NCBI GenBank assembly: GCA_948567375.1
Contig: OX419759.1
Span: forward strand, 51,561,493-51,625,492
DNA from: Lunularia cruciata
Lineage: Eukaryota > Streptophyta > Marchantiopsida > Lunulariales > Lunulariaceae
Reading direction: 5' to 3'
DNA length: 64,000 nucleotides
Both the position numbers and the translations under genes were made by a program. The notes beneath the pieces were generated by a model. It searched no databases. It had not been told where the DNA came from and saw only the letters and a list, made by a program, of their open reading frames with translations. Shown in pieces: positions 1 through 12,157 of the stretch (within the stretch, counting starts at the first letter, position 1; each line of letters starts with the position of its first letter).

Positions 1-599
1 GTTAAACTGATTAGTCTTTGTTGGAGGATGGCCACCAATTGCAGCAAAGGACTTGAGATCCGGTCCTCATTTCCTCCAAGGTCATTTGTAGATGTCAAGC
101 ACATTTGCAATATCTCTTGAGAAGTATGTGAAGTCATTAGTTTCTGGCTTCGACGCGTAGAGTTCGTTACATGCGATCTGATCTAAGGAAGTTCCTCAAC
201 TTTCCTCATCTATATGTTTGATAAGTGAAAGTAGAATATCAACTATTTCCTACAGAGCAATGACACTTGCAAATCTGGTCATGACCCATAAACGACCACA
301 TGCACATGAAATGATGTGTGCAAGGTGTCACCACAAGTTACCGGGACAGCTACAGTTATGTCTTTTAATATAACTGGGCAGAGAATGAACATGAGCTTCA
401 TGTGTGGATGGATACTCCCAAGGATTATAGACATGTGGTCCTTGAAAGAATCCCTGAATGTAGCGCTTGCTCTAGAACCGAGAATACTAACTGGACCTGA
501 ACAATCGATGGATCATCCGGAGATGATTACTAATTCATATTGCTTGTCCATGATGAATCTAGTAAGTAATCTGTTCACCTTAATTCAAATCAGTTACTC
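1..599. other. No gene recognised
   Basis: Short open frames only (the longest, on the plus strand from 316, has no family resemblance). I see no coding pattern, repeat or RNA gene. It borders the peroxidase remnant and could hold its eroded first exon, but I could not find the conserved N-terminal peroxidase motifs here. Confidence 0.4.
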
Positions 600-860
600 A
601 TGAACATGCTTGGTCTTCTTCCTAATGCTTTTTTGTCATCCATACAACGGTGCGACCAGTGTTGTGACGGAACTATTCTACCCAATTCCATCAAAGGCAG
701 CGCAGCAGTAAATGAAGGCTTTGGAAACTTCGAAGTTGGAGGAATCCCCGGAATCGACGTCATCCTGGGAGACAGGGAAACAGTTTGTCCAGGTGTTGCT
801 CCATGTGCAGGTATTGTTGCTCTTGCTGCGCGTAACGCGCAGTCAAAGCAAGCGATCTGA
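600..860 (+). pseudogene. Class III peroxidase exon remnant
   Basis: The translation resembles the distal-haem half of secretory plant (class III) peroxidases, which use H2O2 to oxidise phenolics in the cell wall. The visible order is a CDGTIL segment (family: GCDxSILL), an NEGFGNFEV segment, then CPGVAPCAGIVALAARNA, close to the family motif CPGxVSCADILALAARDA. The distal-site motif that should precede CDG (RLxFHDC, with the catalytic Arg and His) is replaced by unrelated residues, and the SCADI aspartate is changed to Gly. No following exon with the VPLGRRD motif was found nearby. It is therefore a broken exon, not a working gene. The antisense 124-residue frame (590-964) is a shadow. The family call rests on motif order only. 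Confidence 0.55.
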
Positions 861-1986
861 GCAGCGACGACCCATTTGAGTATTTCAAGATCGTTCTCAA
901 TCAGCTGATGTGAATGATTTGAACAAGTACTGAATAAAATGACGTGATTACAAACATCCGACATCTGTACCTTACCTCATACTCATCATAAATAATACTA
1001 GTACAATTTACCCCGTCGAATTTGAACATGTCAAAACGCTCCGTAAACATCGATTAGAATGCAAAGTACATTACAAACCAATTCTCGTACATCTGGGACA
1101 TAGACATTGACTGCGATTGCTCATAACGTCTTACTTACCCACACTTTACTTTCAAGAAACCTGGCACGTATCATTCAGCTTATCCAGTTTTCCTGATTGA
1201 AGAGTAATTGGCGGTACCACTGTGAAGGAGGGTGCCAAACATCGAAGTAATCCGCACTTGTGTCCTGCACAGGTATTCTTTAGTAGAATGCGGAACAACA
1301 TCGCACTATTTACTGAAACGCATATTCGGAAGATCTTCAAGATAGTTTACAATATATGTTACCCCTGAGGATACTTCTTGTGGTTCAACGCGGAGCTCCT
1401 GCTGAAGGAACGGCATTTCACTTCCTGCGGTGTATACTCAACCATCGTGAGGAAGCGAAGCGGCCGTCGTATTGCGAATGTACATTTGGAATCAGGGGGT
1501 TGATCTGGGTTACATTTATCATCGACAATCTCTTAAAAGCAGGGAGGCATATCCCCGAGATTCTTAAGAGCTTCGCAAGCTACAATCTTGAGGGAAGATA
1601 TGTATTGTGATTCTTCACGTGGCCTACAGCATTTCATTTATCAAGTTGCACAAACACACAACTTTTAGCTGACTCAGATCATGCACCCACAAGTCACGCA
1701 ATGGATTTTGGATCGCGCCACTTCTTGTGTATGGTCAGTGTAGTGAAGCATGAGTATTTAACTGAAGCTTTTTCTGTGTTTATGTGTAGCAATCTGCAGC
1801 CATAGCTGCTTGGGCCAAAGCGCCTCACCACTCTTCTATCTCACATTTCTACTCATGCAATTAATCTGTGTACCATCTGACTGAGTTTTGGCCAATAGGC
1901 CCGGGTTCGAATTGTCTGTCCAAGGTTCAATCAAACCACCCATTGCGCGTCTATTTAAAATTGGAGTGCCATGTATGTAATGTTTC
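861..1986. other. No gene recognised
   Basis: Short frames on both strands (for example plus 1356-1610 and minus 1152-1340) match nothing I know. One copy of a 27-bp sequence that recurs at 5464-5490, beyond the copia remnant, lies at 1602-1628. Confidence 0.4.
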
Positions 1987-2046
1987 ATCCCATGCCTCTA
2001 ATCATTCGTTTTACCTATCCCATGCCTCTAATCATTCGTTTTACCT
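1987..2046. repeat. Perfect 30-bp tandem duplication
   Basis: Two adjacent identical 30-bp units (1987-2016 and 2017-2046), each beginning ATCCCATGCCTCTAATC. They lie just before the copia remnant. The identity implies a recent slippage duplication. Confidence 0.9.
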
Positions 2047-2279
2047 GATGAACCTTTTTTAACAAATATTTGTGATAAGTGTATTATATCAATTTTATTT
2101 GATTTTTCCCTTTTCTCCCTAATACACGATGAGGAAGTTGAATTATACTTTGCAGATGTCGGTGGTATTTTTGAAACTTACCACTGATGAAGATGGGTAG
2201 CTCAGGAAGTTTCAGATTGAGATAGTTTTTGCCGCCAATAAGGGGATGGGCATTGTAGATGGCAATGAGACATTGCTAG

Positions 2280-2620
2280 ATGCAACACCGGCTGTGGATG
2301 CTGCTATCACTACCACCTCATCATCTACAACATTTTTTACCCGACGGTATGTGGAATAGGTTACTCTCATTCCATGAGAGTCATGCGGTGCAGAACAAGC
2401 ATCTATTGCAAGCGCAGTTGTTCTTTCAATACAAGCTGAACCCGGAGCACGATATCGCCACCTACATCAGCATGAGCGAGGCAATAGCTAACCTGGCTGA
2501 ACGTGCTAAGTGAAATTACAAGCACATTTGCAATTTTGACCAAATTATTTGTACTCTACCACCAGAGTACAAGCATGTCCTTTCACCATGGGACAATGTA
2601 CCATAGCTGAGGAAATGATT
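2280..2620 (+). pseudogene. copia gag remnant
   Basis: The 2280-2513 frame carries HAVQNKHLLQAQLFFQYKLN and a stretch ending in EAIANLAERAK, followed after a stop by a CTLPPEYKHV-like segment. This spacing matches the helical gag core (UBN2 type) of copia elements, which coats the RNA in the virus-like particle. No zinc knuckle is recognisable downstream. The frame is interrupted at 2514 and again nearby. Confidence 0.6.
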
Positions 2621-3074
2621 GTCAAGTTACCGTAGAGACTTCTCAAGGAGGAGTTGCTTAACTCTAAGCGAGAGGGAGCCCGATGATGACAACTCAGAGG
2701 CTTTGTATAGTTGTAGTAAAAAGGGCAGTCATGGCAAAGGATATACCATGCAGAACATCAGCGATCCTAGCAATTGGGAGAGATGTTCATATGCATTTCT
2801 CCTGATTCTATGATGTGTTCCATGAATGATGCATTGATTGGAGGCACTAAGTATGTTGTATTATTTACTACTTATTACTTTAAATATGATTGTACAAGCT
2901 ACTGCTTTATCTACTTTGTCAAGAAAAAATCTTGACACCTTTGCATGCATTAAGCAACTATAGAAGGAGGTGCAGACGGGGCTAGGCGATAAAACAAAAA
3001 TCAGAAGGCTCAGATCTGATTGAAGGGGAGAGTTCATGAGCAAGGCATTTGAGAAGTATCAGCATGAGGCAGGA

Positions 3075-3410
3075 ATTTGGCATGAAGTCTAGGCCTCATA
3101 CTCACCACAATAGAATGGTCATATCAAACAGGAGAACCGTATCATTTCTGAATGTATTAGTACATTGCTCAAATTAGCAGGACTAAAAGATGCATTGTGG
3201 GCAGAAGCTGCAAATACTGCCACATACATACTCAACCGAAATTGGAGGATTGGAGGATGCCATATGCGTTGTGGATGGGTAAGAAACCATCGGTTGCTTA
3301 TTTGCAAACATCTGGTTGTGATGCCTACAAGCTCATCCCCAGGAAGTACCAAAAGAGATTGGATGCAAAGAGTGAGAAACATTTTTTTTTTAATTGTCGG
3401 CTATTGTAAG
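3075..3410 (+). pseudogene. copia integrase remnant
   Basis: The translation passes a SPQQNG-type motif (family: TPQQNGVAER), then LKLAGLKDALWAEAANTATY and ILNR, the usual end of the copia integrase core. A downstream segment with GCDAYKLIPRKYQKRLDAKS matches the GCxAYVHIPKxxRxKLDxKS region. At least one stop and one frameshift (around 3245-3255) separate the pieces. Confidence 0.8.
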
Positions 3411-3841
3411 CATGCATGTACGTATCTATTGCGGGATCTTGTCTTTCTAAAAGTACGTGAGAGCAGAGAGGTAACTTTTCACAAACATTTACCCCATATG
3501 AACCATGAGATGGTGGTACTTGCCCATCTTCTAGTATCTGATGGTGGGAAGGAGAAAAAGAATTTTGTCTTTGATTTGCCCAATCTGGAGCCGATGCCCA
3601 TAGAGAGCATCACGATTAGTGATGTGGCACCTAAGCAATCAGAGTATATAATTGAAGCCAATGAAGTTGAAGACCCTTATGGAGGATCGATGGAGTAGCT
3701 TATAGGTTCTCAAGAAGTTCTTGAACCGGGAAGTGGTGTAAGTAACCGTCCTAATGGTCTGCACATCCACCAATATGATATGGAGAATGACATTAAACTA
3801 AGGGTAGAGAATCACAAGCTTAGTTTACAAACAAGGCATAG

Positions 3842-4345
3842 TTGGAATTCATGGTCAACATGACTCGAGAATGGGTTGATTTCCAAGAGGCAAGCAAAGC
3901 CAAACATTGGTTGCTTCCTATGGATGATGAGTTCCAAGTGCACATGGAGAATCAAACTTGGAAGCTAGTTGAGTTGCCTTCTAGGCATAAGGCAATACGC
4001 AAGTGGATCTACATGATCAAGTTGAAGGCTGATGGGATAGTTGCTCGTAGTAAAGTGAGATTGGTGACAAAGAGTATTCGTCGGTAGCCGATATTGACTA
4101 CAACGAGACCTACTCACTAATTGTGAGATTTGAGTATGTAGGCATTATCTTGTCAATCTAGTGGAAGACATGGAGATCATTTAGTTTGACGTAAAGACAA
4201 CCTCCATCAAGCCTGAGCTAGATGAGACCATCTTCATACAACAGCTAGAAGGTTACATAAAGAAGGGAGAGGATAAGTTAGTCTGCCTCTTACAATGGGT
4301 TATCTACGGCTTGAAGAAGGAATCATGTGTTTGGAGCTTGAGGTT
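3842..4345 (+). pseudogene. copia reverse transcriptase remnant
   Basis: The frame at 3842-4087 reads as the N-terminal part of copia RT: W..A...E...H..N.TWKLVELP, then KWIYMIKLKADGIVARSKVRLV (family: KWVFKIKxxxDGxVxRxKARLV). At about 4290-4345 a segment like LLQWVIYGLKKE matches the LxKSLYGLKQ motif. The catalytic YVDD box should follow. The nearby FVDNGLVCSL and FVNNGLVCSL stretches look like a decayed, tandemly duplicated YVDD region (4420-4560). Confidence 0.75.
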
Positions 4346-4429
4346 CATGGAATTGCTTGAGGGGTATCAACTTGTACATACCACAACTTATCTATGCGCC
4401 TTCTTGCAGAAAGAGGAGCCCAAGATAGA

Positions 4430-4550
4430 AATTGCAAATTTTGTAGATAATGGTCTAGTGTGTTCTCTCCATAGGAGGAAGGAGGAGCCCAAGATACAAA
4501 TTGCAATATTTGTAAATAATGGTCTAGTGTGTTCTCTTGATAGGAAGACA
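4430..4550 (+). repeat. About 66-bp internal duplication in copia RT remnant
   Basis: AGGAGCCCAAGATAGAAATT at about 4415 recurs as AGGAGCCCAAGATACAAATT at about 4483. Both are followed by near-identical sequence through TAATGGTCTAGTGTGTTCTC. The segment around the decayed polymerase active-site box is therefore present twice in tandem. Confidence 0.75.
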
Positions 4551-4989
4551 AGAAGACGATTGAAGATATGATGAGCGACCTCAACAAGCATGTGGAGGTG
4601 TCGTCTGGTGATGTTGAATACTATGTTGGTCTTCATCAAAGACCGCAAAGGGCGATGCTTGTATATGAGCCAAAGACACTATATCGAAGAGGTAGCGAGA
4701 CATTTTGGCATGAAGGCAATAGAAATGGAGAAAAGGAAGGCATGGAGCAAGTACTATATCAAGAGGCGGTACAATCCTTGATGCGGGCAATGATAGGACC
4801 AGATTCATGATGGGACCAAATTCGACATTGTATATTCTATGAATATGTTAGCCAAGTACAACTTGAACACAAGTTTGGACATTGAACACAAGCTTGGACA
4901 TTGAAGTGTAGTGACGAGGTTGATCCGGTACATGAATTGTACTACAGATTATGTACCGTATTATGGTTTTGGTGATAATCTAACACATA

Positions 4990-5390
4990 TTGGTAGAGTA
5001 TTGTAATTCTGACTATGGAGCATGCGTGGACATGAGGCAATCCTCCGGTGGATATGTCTTCATGCTCAATGGTGACCAACATCTTGTCCGAGATAGCCTG
5101 GAGACATCTACAATAGAGGTTGAATATATAGTCCCGTGTACTATTATTACAAAGGAATTGGTTTGGCTACGACTACTGGCTAGTATTGACTTTGTACATA
5201 CCAGCCCCACGGTTCTGAACATAGGCAATATCAATAGTATTGTTCTAAGCGAACTAAGCATATTGCAATACAGTTTCACTATGCTGGAGAGATACTATAT
5301 CGAGAGATACGACATACGACAAGAGAATTGATTCTTGCCTACTTGCCTGCACTACATCTTTACCAAGGCGCTACCGGGCAGGAAGGTTCG
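4990..5390 (+). pseudogene. copia RNase H and C-terminus remnant
   Basis: The frame shows YCNSDYGACVDMRQSSGGYV (family: YxDADWAGDxDxRKSTSGYxF), then a SLETSTIEVEYI segment matching xxLSTTEAEYIA, KELVWLRLL, and, after frame changes, a Y.FTKALPGRK tail. This is the RNase H domain, which removes the RNA strand during reverse transcription, plus the end of pol. It lacks the catalytic aspartate context and has frameshifts. Confidence 0.8.
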
Positions 5391-5490
5391 GGCGACTCTG
5401 ACTTCGACTAATGAGTCAAATTGACCTTAATCTGCTTAGTGTTTAACTTGGTGTTCAGTAGAAGTATTGTGATTCTTCACGTGACCCACA

Positions 5491-8400
5491 GTTTAATCTT
5501 GAACCCATACAAACTGGCCGTTCAAGGAACAAGATCTCACCCTAGTGGCTGTGCTGATTATCGGAAATCCAGTCGGCTGCATATCCGGTTTCCAATGTAA
5601 GAAATTACATTTGCCTGATTTTGTGGTTAGTTCAACATTTGCTTAAGATTTATCAGGTCAGCATCGATGTGGATTCTCAGGTCCATGGGCAACTCGTCCG
5701 ACCGGATTACTCCGATTTCGGTTTTAGACTCCAAGTACATGTGTTCCATATTCTCTCTTCTGTTCTGCCTTAGTATCTGTTATGATGAACTTGATCCCCA
5801 TTTTTGTTCTCATAATCACTCGATCTCTTCTCAATTCCTGTGCTCTTCTTCGCGATCAGTTTCACTCGTTGCATGTAATTGTACCGAATGTACGATTGCA
5901 AACACAGCTCACAACATAGACATTGTTGTCCGAACCGTAAAGTGTATCAAATGTTTGAATTCGAAATCAAGCGGATCTGGTTGTTGGGAACTGAAAGAGT
6001 ACTAAAATGTGAATCTTAATCAGTGCAAAATTACTGGTCGTGGGAAAGCGGATATAAGCTAATACTACATAACATGTATCACACCACCCCTGCCTATATA
6101 TGTGTGGTTTTGAAACACTTTTCAATGCACTTACTTCAATGGAGATTGACAATGAGAACACATGGAGTCAGGCTTCGCAGATCTAGGACCATTGGTGCAG
6201 AATATGTAGTTGAGGTTCAACAATGACCTATTTATTATATGTACCGCAAATCGCGAAGTTGAGATTCAACTTTAACCATGAACTGTCACACTCTAAGCCG
6301 ATCCTGATGCAGAAAACGAAGTTGAGATTCAGCGTTAACCAAGAACTGTCATACCTAAACCGAGGCAGAACATGAAGTTCAAAATTGCCATGCCATTCAT
6401 ACCCACTGTAAACCACAATTACTGAGTTGGAGAAGGTTTTCAAGATAACAGTCACATGAACTAGAACCATTTGAAGGTATATCTTGTGATCACGAAGACA
6501 GGGGATAGAAGGTTAAAACATATGCCATCCAACAGATGGTACTCGTAGGCAGTCAAATGTGATCCATTTTTATTGAAAAATTTGAGTGATCTGTGCGAAC
6601 TCCGGTACAATGTGCACCTCTAGCTTCGGTCTTCTGGAGAAAAATCGTGATTGTTGATTCCCGGAAATGGGAACTTATTGGTCTTAACAATGCTCGAGTC
6701 CTGAAAATCTTCCTGGAACAAAAGTCCAGAAATTTACAGCTATGATCATGAGTTCATGATCAGTTCCTCACTTTATTCTTGAGTCTTTTCATGGTCGTAC
6801 GCTGTGGATCTCATCAAATCTCGGTCTAAAATTCGCCACCGGCGAACATTTTGTAGCAGAATTTGGCAGCCATTGAAGCATCTGGTAACGAATGCAAAAC
6901 TCATGAGTTAGTAACTAGTCTTTTTATCTGGATTCAACCATATCCTCTTACTGGAAACTGTGACGAACATTACATTGCAATCTATATAAACATCAAAGCG
7001 AATCGGTGCAATAAGTACAACGGCCAAGGATAATATGAACATAGATAGTTCTCCAACCAGCATGAAATAAAAGTAAGCACATCGGATTCCTGAGTCTATA
7101 GAACGACTAATCGATAGCGTCCACCGGTGAAATTAACTGGAAACAGAGTAAAGAAGATATTCTTTTAGAAGTAGGAAGTGTGAAGGCCCTGACATCTCGA
7201 GTAAGTTGGCACGTAGAAAGAGTTCATAAAATTGAGCCTTACAGTCTGAAACCATGAAGAGGGTGGCACAGAGTGCTATGACCGTGATTATCGTCCTGGG
7301 GATTTCCTGGTCATCTACAATCATTGTTGCCATCTCTCTCGACTTTGATACGAAGTTGGAAGCAGATAATTGGAAATCGATATCTGTTGCTGCGACGATG
7401 TCTAGATATTCGCAGGTATCTTCACTTGCGGGCTTCGATGCTCTCAATTCAGTCACCTGACTTATGCTTTGTGTGCCGTTGAGCTTGAGAGACAATCCTA
7501 GCTGCTCATAAAAATGCAAAGTTTCTCGAGACCTTTCGTGGTACGCTCTACAAAACCCCCGCTCAATGGATGGAGTAGCTAGTAAGAACTACAAGCTCCG
7601 ATCCGATGAGAGGATTTCGCAGAGCGCTCATCAGACGACTGACTCGATATGGAATAGAAGAATGCTCTTAGCAGTTTTTATACTAGTAGAAATATCATGC
7701 AGTAATCAATTGGTGATCAGGGATTGCGACCGTTCATTACCACGTATCAATTTTAAATTGCGCTCACTGAATTGTGTATTCCTATGACTTCCAGTGGGTA
7801 CACGAATAAGGCATCATTCAAAGCAGTACTTCGCTCACTTCATTGTGGAATCATGCATATTTGGATTACCCTAAGAGAGCTGTTTGACAGAGTCGACAAA
7901 GAGCCACGTAGTTACTCTATAGTGAATTCGCAGTCATTGGAACAGCATCGGTTTCCGCCGAATTTCAAGCACTGGACCAATTGCAAAGATCTCACGATGT
8001 GCTACAGCTTTGATGGTGCGAAAATGAGTCCACTAACCACAATCAACTCGCAATCAATAATTTAGAGACGAGGATGTTTATGTCCTGGTATTCATGATCA
8101 ATCCCTGGACGTGGTATGAATCTGTAGCTTTTACTACTACTACTATTTGGTCTTTCTTGAGTCTTCGAAATCAGTTGTAGTTCATGGACATAGAGAAATG
8201 CACCTTGTTCAGTAACTACAGAGTGCCTGCTCTTACGATCATGATGTTTCCGAATAAGATTGAGACTATGCATCTAATTTCTACCTCACAAGTTGACGAA
8301 CGCATCTTTTTGTCTGTGCCGGGCCAATGAACGATTGAAGGTGAATGTATACATATTCCTTCCAACATCGTGAGAAGGCTCTGGCCCATGGATATAACCA

Positions 8401-11283
8401 AGAGCGAACTTTACCCGTAGGCCACGTAGAGAGAAGGCTGCTCAGTGACATATAGCCCTCCCTGTTTCGCCTCAGAAATTTATTGTCGAGATATGAGCAG
8501 TGGTGAAAGTAAACGTTAGAAGTGTATTACTGAACACCAAAGAGATCTATAAGGGACACATTTGATTCGAAAAGGACGGACAAGAATATGAGAATCCTTA
8601 CTTTTTTAATAGGATCCAAAAGAATACATTCTAACTTTTCATGTTCGTAAATATTTGAAACATAATCGATGAATGTCCAGAAATCAGAAATCCAAGTTCT
8701 CCCTTGAATTCTTGGAACTCTAATTGGCAGGCTTTTTCTTGTTCAGCAATAGAAAGTTTTCACAATTGACATGTTTTTGATCAACTGGTACTGTCCATTA
8801 AGAACACAAACAACCGAGAGATACAAACCGGTAAATCGAATGAGAACATCATCTGGAATATGTGATGATATATTTTCTCTGGATTGTTCCAGCATTCGTT
8901 CAATGACATTTACACACAATTGTTGTAGACTGAAACCTGTACCCAGAATTACAGGAACTAAATTGTTCAGTAGTAGGTCTTTTACTGTCAGTGGAACTGT
9001 CTTGGTCACAGGACGTCAGTAGGCACTGTCGCTTATCCAATCCATCTCACTAATTCAGTCATATATATATGTATATAAATCTGGACGTTTTTCGCAGTCG
9101 ATACTTGATTTTGAAAATTCACGATAGCAGCTAAATTGTACTATACCATACAGTGGAAATGATGCGATCGAACAAATCTAAAGGACTACTTTCACGCCAC
9201 TATCGCATATTGTTGCATCCGTAGCGCAATTCATTGTGAGAATCTCTCCTGGTTTTACTCTTGGCTTTGTTTGCTCCTACAGTGTGCGCGCTACACGCAT
9301 ATGTGACCTAGCAAACGAGTAGAAACAAACTCAGCTAGAATTGCATCCTTCGCAAGGTATTGCACACAATGTCATTAAGTTCGATCTGCAATGCACGAAG
9401 AACCTCTACAGTAACTAGGATAATGACGCTTGTTGCCCAGTCTGCTCATTTCATGCGCAGCGGGTGTGTCGAGATCAGATTGTGTCCCCTTTGCACTTTT
9501 TCCAGTTATCTCTTTCCATTTATCATTGATGCAATCTTTTGTAATTGAAGTCCCAACCGAGTCGGAAAGTGGTTTCTGCATCCTCTGAATGATTAAGGTA
9601 CGAGTGTACATACTTATATATGACATCTGCAGGTTGAATTCTGTAAATTGAATATATTAACATTTTAGAACTGTCTAGTGAGACGTTACTAGAATTTCGA
9701 ATCTTTCCACTGAAGATATCTGCCCTACACTATAACTCCATCCATTCCAATATTATTTGGCTTTGGTTTGAGAAATTAGCGAAAGCTTCATTTCAGAACC
9801 GCAACTGGGAGCTGATGTTAATTTTAACCGTGGAGTGCTGTTACTGTTACCATTGCGCAATGTACTGTATTGTAAAGTTCTGTCTTCCAAAGCAGGTAGC
9901 GGCATGTCGGACAGTGAGCGTGCGAGCTAAAAGCAGTCCTGATCAAGCGTGAGTTGCGGAGAGAATGGTGCAATGACCCATCAAGGAACTGAGAATGGTG
10001 AAGCTTCTAGGGCTTCTAGGTCAATGATTGGCACAGATCGTGTTGGAACTAATTGTTGGGCCAAGGAAGAGATCTTATTCAAAGGCAGGATCTACAGGTA
10101 ACATGCGAGGATTGATTTTGTCGAAGAACGTATGCAAATATCTTCTAATATCTTCTAAGACGTGGGGATATACCGGAAGGGTTCTAGACGTCCCGCATCG
10201 TAGAAGCCATCAATGTGCCAGATCGATTTCGATTACATGGCAGTATACATACTACATAGCATGCAAAGGGATAACTGTAGCTGCAGGAGCTCAGATTGAT
10301 TGACGTCGATTCTTAATTCCATACCGGTTAAGTGTCTGTCCAAAAGAAGAGTTCCAAGGTCTTTGATGCTTTAGTGAAGCATCAACGACGTGTAAGCAAG
10401 TATGGAAATGAAACATCTCCCATGAAGTTCAAGGTAATTTGATAATGCTGGTAATACTCGTCCATCGGTTTCGGTAATACCTTGATGCTTTATCTGGCCG
10501 GTTCCCGCAATGAAGTTACAGTCGTTACATGGTAGTGGGTAGCGTATATGCCTTTGCTGTTTCTCAGAATTATGAGTTTGGGGTTAGCTGTCAACCTTCG
10601 AATGAATTAATTCACAGGTGGCCAATGGATAGAATGCTGTGACCAAGAAAGTATATTGCATTTGTTGTTTTACTGTCTGTTTTGTCTGTACACTGACAGA
10701 GTTGGAACACTGTAGCTAAAGAGTTATGAGGTTGCCTTTGACCATATATACATATAAGCAGGAGAATCATATTGAAACTTTCCGTCTCACTGTTTGATGT
10801 TTTGGTACTAATCAAAATTGATAATATTTGTAGATTCTGAAGAGCGCTCACTGTTGGTGTCTTCGAACTAAACCTGATAATACTGACTGTTGTCTACCCA
10901 TGTGATATTGTGTTAACATTGAAACTCATATATAATCGCCATTTCCAGATCAAAGTGCTGCAGACAGTTTAGTATGTCCAGATTTAGCGAAGCATGCGCA
11001 AGAATTTGCTATTGATCCGCTTTGGTTCCGTAGAACAATCCGATTTGCATTGTAGCGAAACATGCGCAATAATCTGCTATTGATCCACTTTTGGTTCTGT
11101 ATAACAATCCTATTTCAAGTCAATCGCAATAGTGTACGTGTGATTTGTCGAGCTTAAAACTGTAATTCACATGCTGCATTTGCACCTCTACTTTGTCTGC
11201 CTACCCTATAAATTGCAATCTAACCAGTTCAGTAATGAGCTCGTTTGGCCGGTACAAATTGCTTTTGGGTCGTTGTAGACTAT
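5491..11283. other. Long stretch without recognised genes
   Basis: Mostly single-copy-looking DNA. The longest candidates are minus 7133-7519 (128 residues, one hydrophobic stretch TIITVIALCATLFMVS near its middle) and minus 8743-9009 (88 residues). Neither shows a known domain, and splice context cannot be judged. A small degenerate tandem array lies at 6255-6390. At 9061-9078 there is a short AT dinucleotide run. The stretch may contain exons of a lineage-specific gene that I cannot support. Confidence 0.35.
6255..6390. repeat. Degenerate tandem repeat, about 56-63 bp units
   Basis: Units start GAAGTTGAGATTCA at 6255 and 6318, and a third, decayed start (GAAGTTCAAAATTG) lies at 6374. The first two units share GTTGAGATTCA, TTAACCA.GAACTGTCA and CTAA.CCGA blocks. 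A weaker earlier copy (GTAGTTGAGGTTCAACAATG) precedes them near 6205. Confidence 0.7.
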
Positions 11284-12157
11284 TTAGAAGAAAGTGTTGA
11301 ATTACTGGAGCGTGGATGAAACTGATAGAAATGCAACCATGGCTAGACGTCCATTCCACCTCTCGGCTTTTGCTGTGAATGGGCCAAAACTTCGCGCATC
11401 CGACGATTGTCAATTTACATTGGAGCGATTGAGGCGTACTCGAGAAGGGGCACGACTGTGACGAAAAATCTATCCCCGTTCCTTGAGTTTACAACTGATC
11501 GCAGACAGTTAAGCCGCTAGCCTCTCCCCAATAGCTGCCCAACCATACCAACCATAGCCTGCAGAGGTTGGCACCTACTGACAGTGAAAATTAATCGATT
11601 GTAAGAACTTGCTAGGCATAAAATTCTACTTATGATCTGCGCGATAAGATGTATGAGTGATACGAGATTAACTGACTCGAAGCTACGTGGTACAAATACC
11701 CCTTTACTACCATTTCTTGAGCTGCAAATCTTGGCACATGTATATATATATACTAAGATTTGCATCATAAGACATGGAAGTAAAGTGACAGAGAAGGAAG
11801 TGAAATTCCATCACTTACCAGTCGGCCATTAGTCGTCTCTGGTGCAGCACCATCAAATGCAGAAAAACTCCGAATGATCTGGACTTAGGTTTGGCACCGA
11901 ACACTGATTGCTTCTCCGATTTCTTCCTCTTTGTTCTCAAAGGATTTCCTCCCTTGTACCTCTTTCTTCGTGCTCCTGTCAACTATGTCTCTGATTTCTT
12001 CAGATCGGATTGAACTCATTCTCTTGGCGACAGTCGGCGACTTCACAAGGTCAATATAGCTCGCAATGGACGGGGTAGATTTCCTGCTGAGTGGACCCAA
12101 GGGCACACCCCTGATCCCTGAGAGAACTGCAGGAGAATATGTCATAGTTGCGGCCAT
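11284..12157 (-). pseudogene. ELIP pseudogene, oldest copy (psELIP-A)
   Basis: Two exons in the same arrangement as the intact ELIPs of this window: exon 1 at 12157-11819 and exon 2 at 11558-11284, with the intron again between the Leu and Ala of NGRL-AM. Exon 1 starts MAATMTYSPAVLSGIRG and keeps a decayed transit-peptide and linker region. It has lost the segment with SFYPRPE and changes frame before FSAFDGAAPETTNGRL. Exon 2 keeps MVGMV at its start and a fragment like ERWNGRLAMVAFLS near its end, but has deletions, frameshifts and stops through the middle helix. It is clearly non-functional. Its start resembles the plus-strand members of the cluster more than its minus-strand neighbour. Confidence 0.85.

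Larger units (their letters stand above)
2150..5410 (+). mobile_element. Degenerate Ty1/copia retrotransposon
   Basis: The order of fragments is that of a copia element: gag (about 2280-2600), integrase (about 3075-3400), reverse transcriptase (about 3842-4345), and RNase H with the C-terminal FTKALPGRK-like tail (about 4990-5385). Every domain is broken by stops and frameshifts. No LTR pair or primer-binding site is convincing. A 27-bp repeat with 25 matches flanks the element at 1602-1628 and 5464-5490 and may be the last trace of termini. It is an old, dead copy. Confidence 0.85.

Noticed and set aside
590-964. 124-residue minus-strand ORF
   Set aside because: It lies antisense to the peroxidase-like exon, and the sense frame carries the recognisable motifs.
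1900-1925. B-box-like GGTTCGAATTG, possible tRNA or SINE head
   Set aside because: No A box, anticodon arm or acceptor pairing can be built around it.
7133-7519. 128-residue minus ORF with one hydrophobic stretch, briefly considered as a secreted peroxidase N-terminus
   Set aside because: Only a CKAQFY-like match after the hydrophobic part. No FYxxxCP motif, so not supported.
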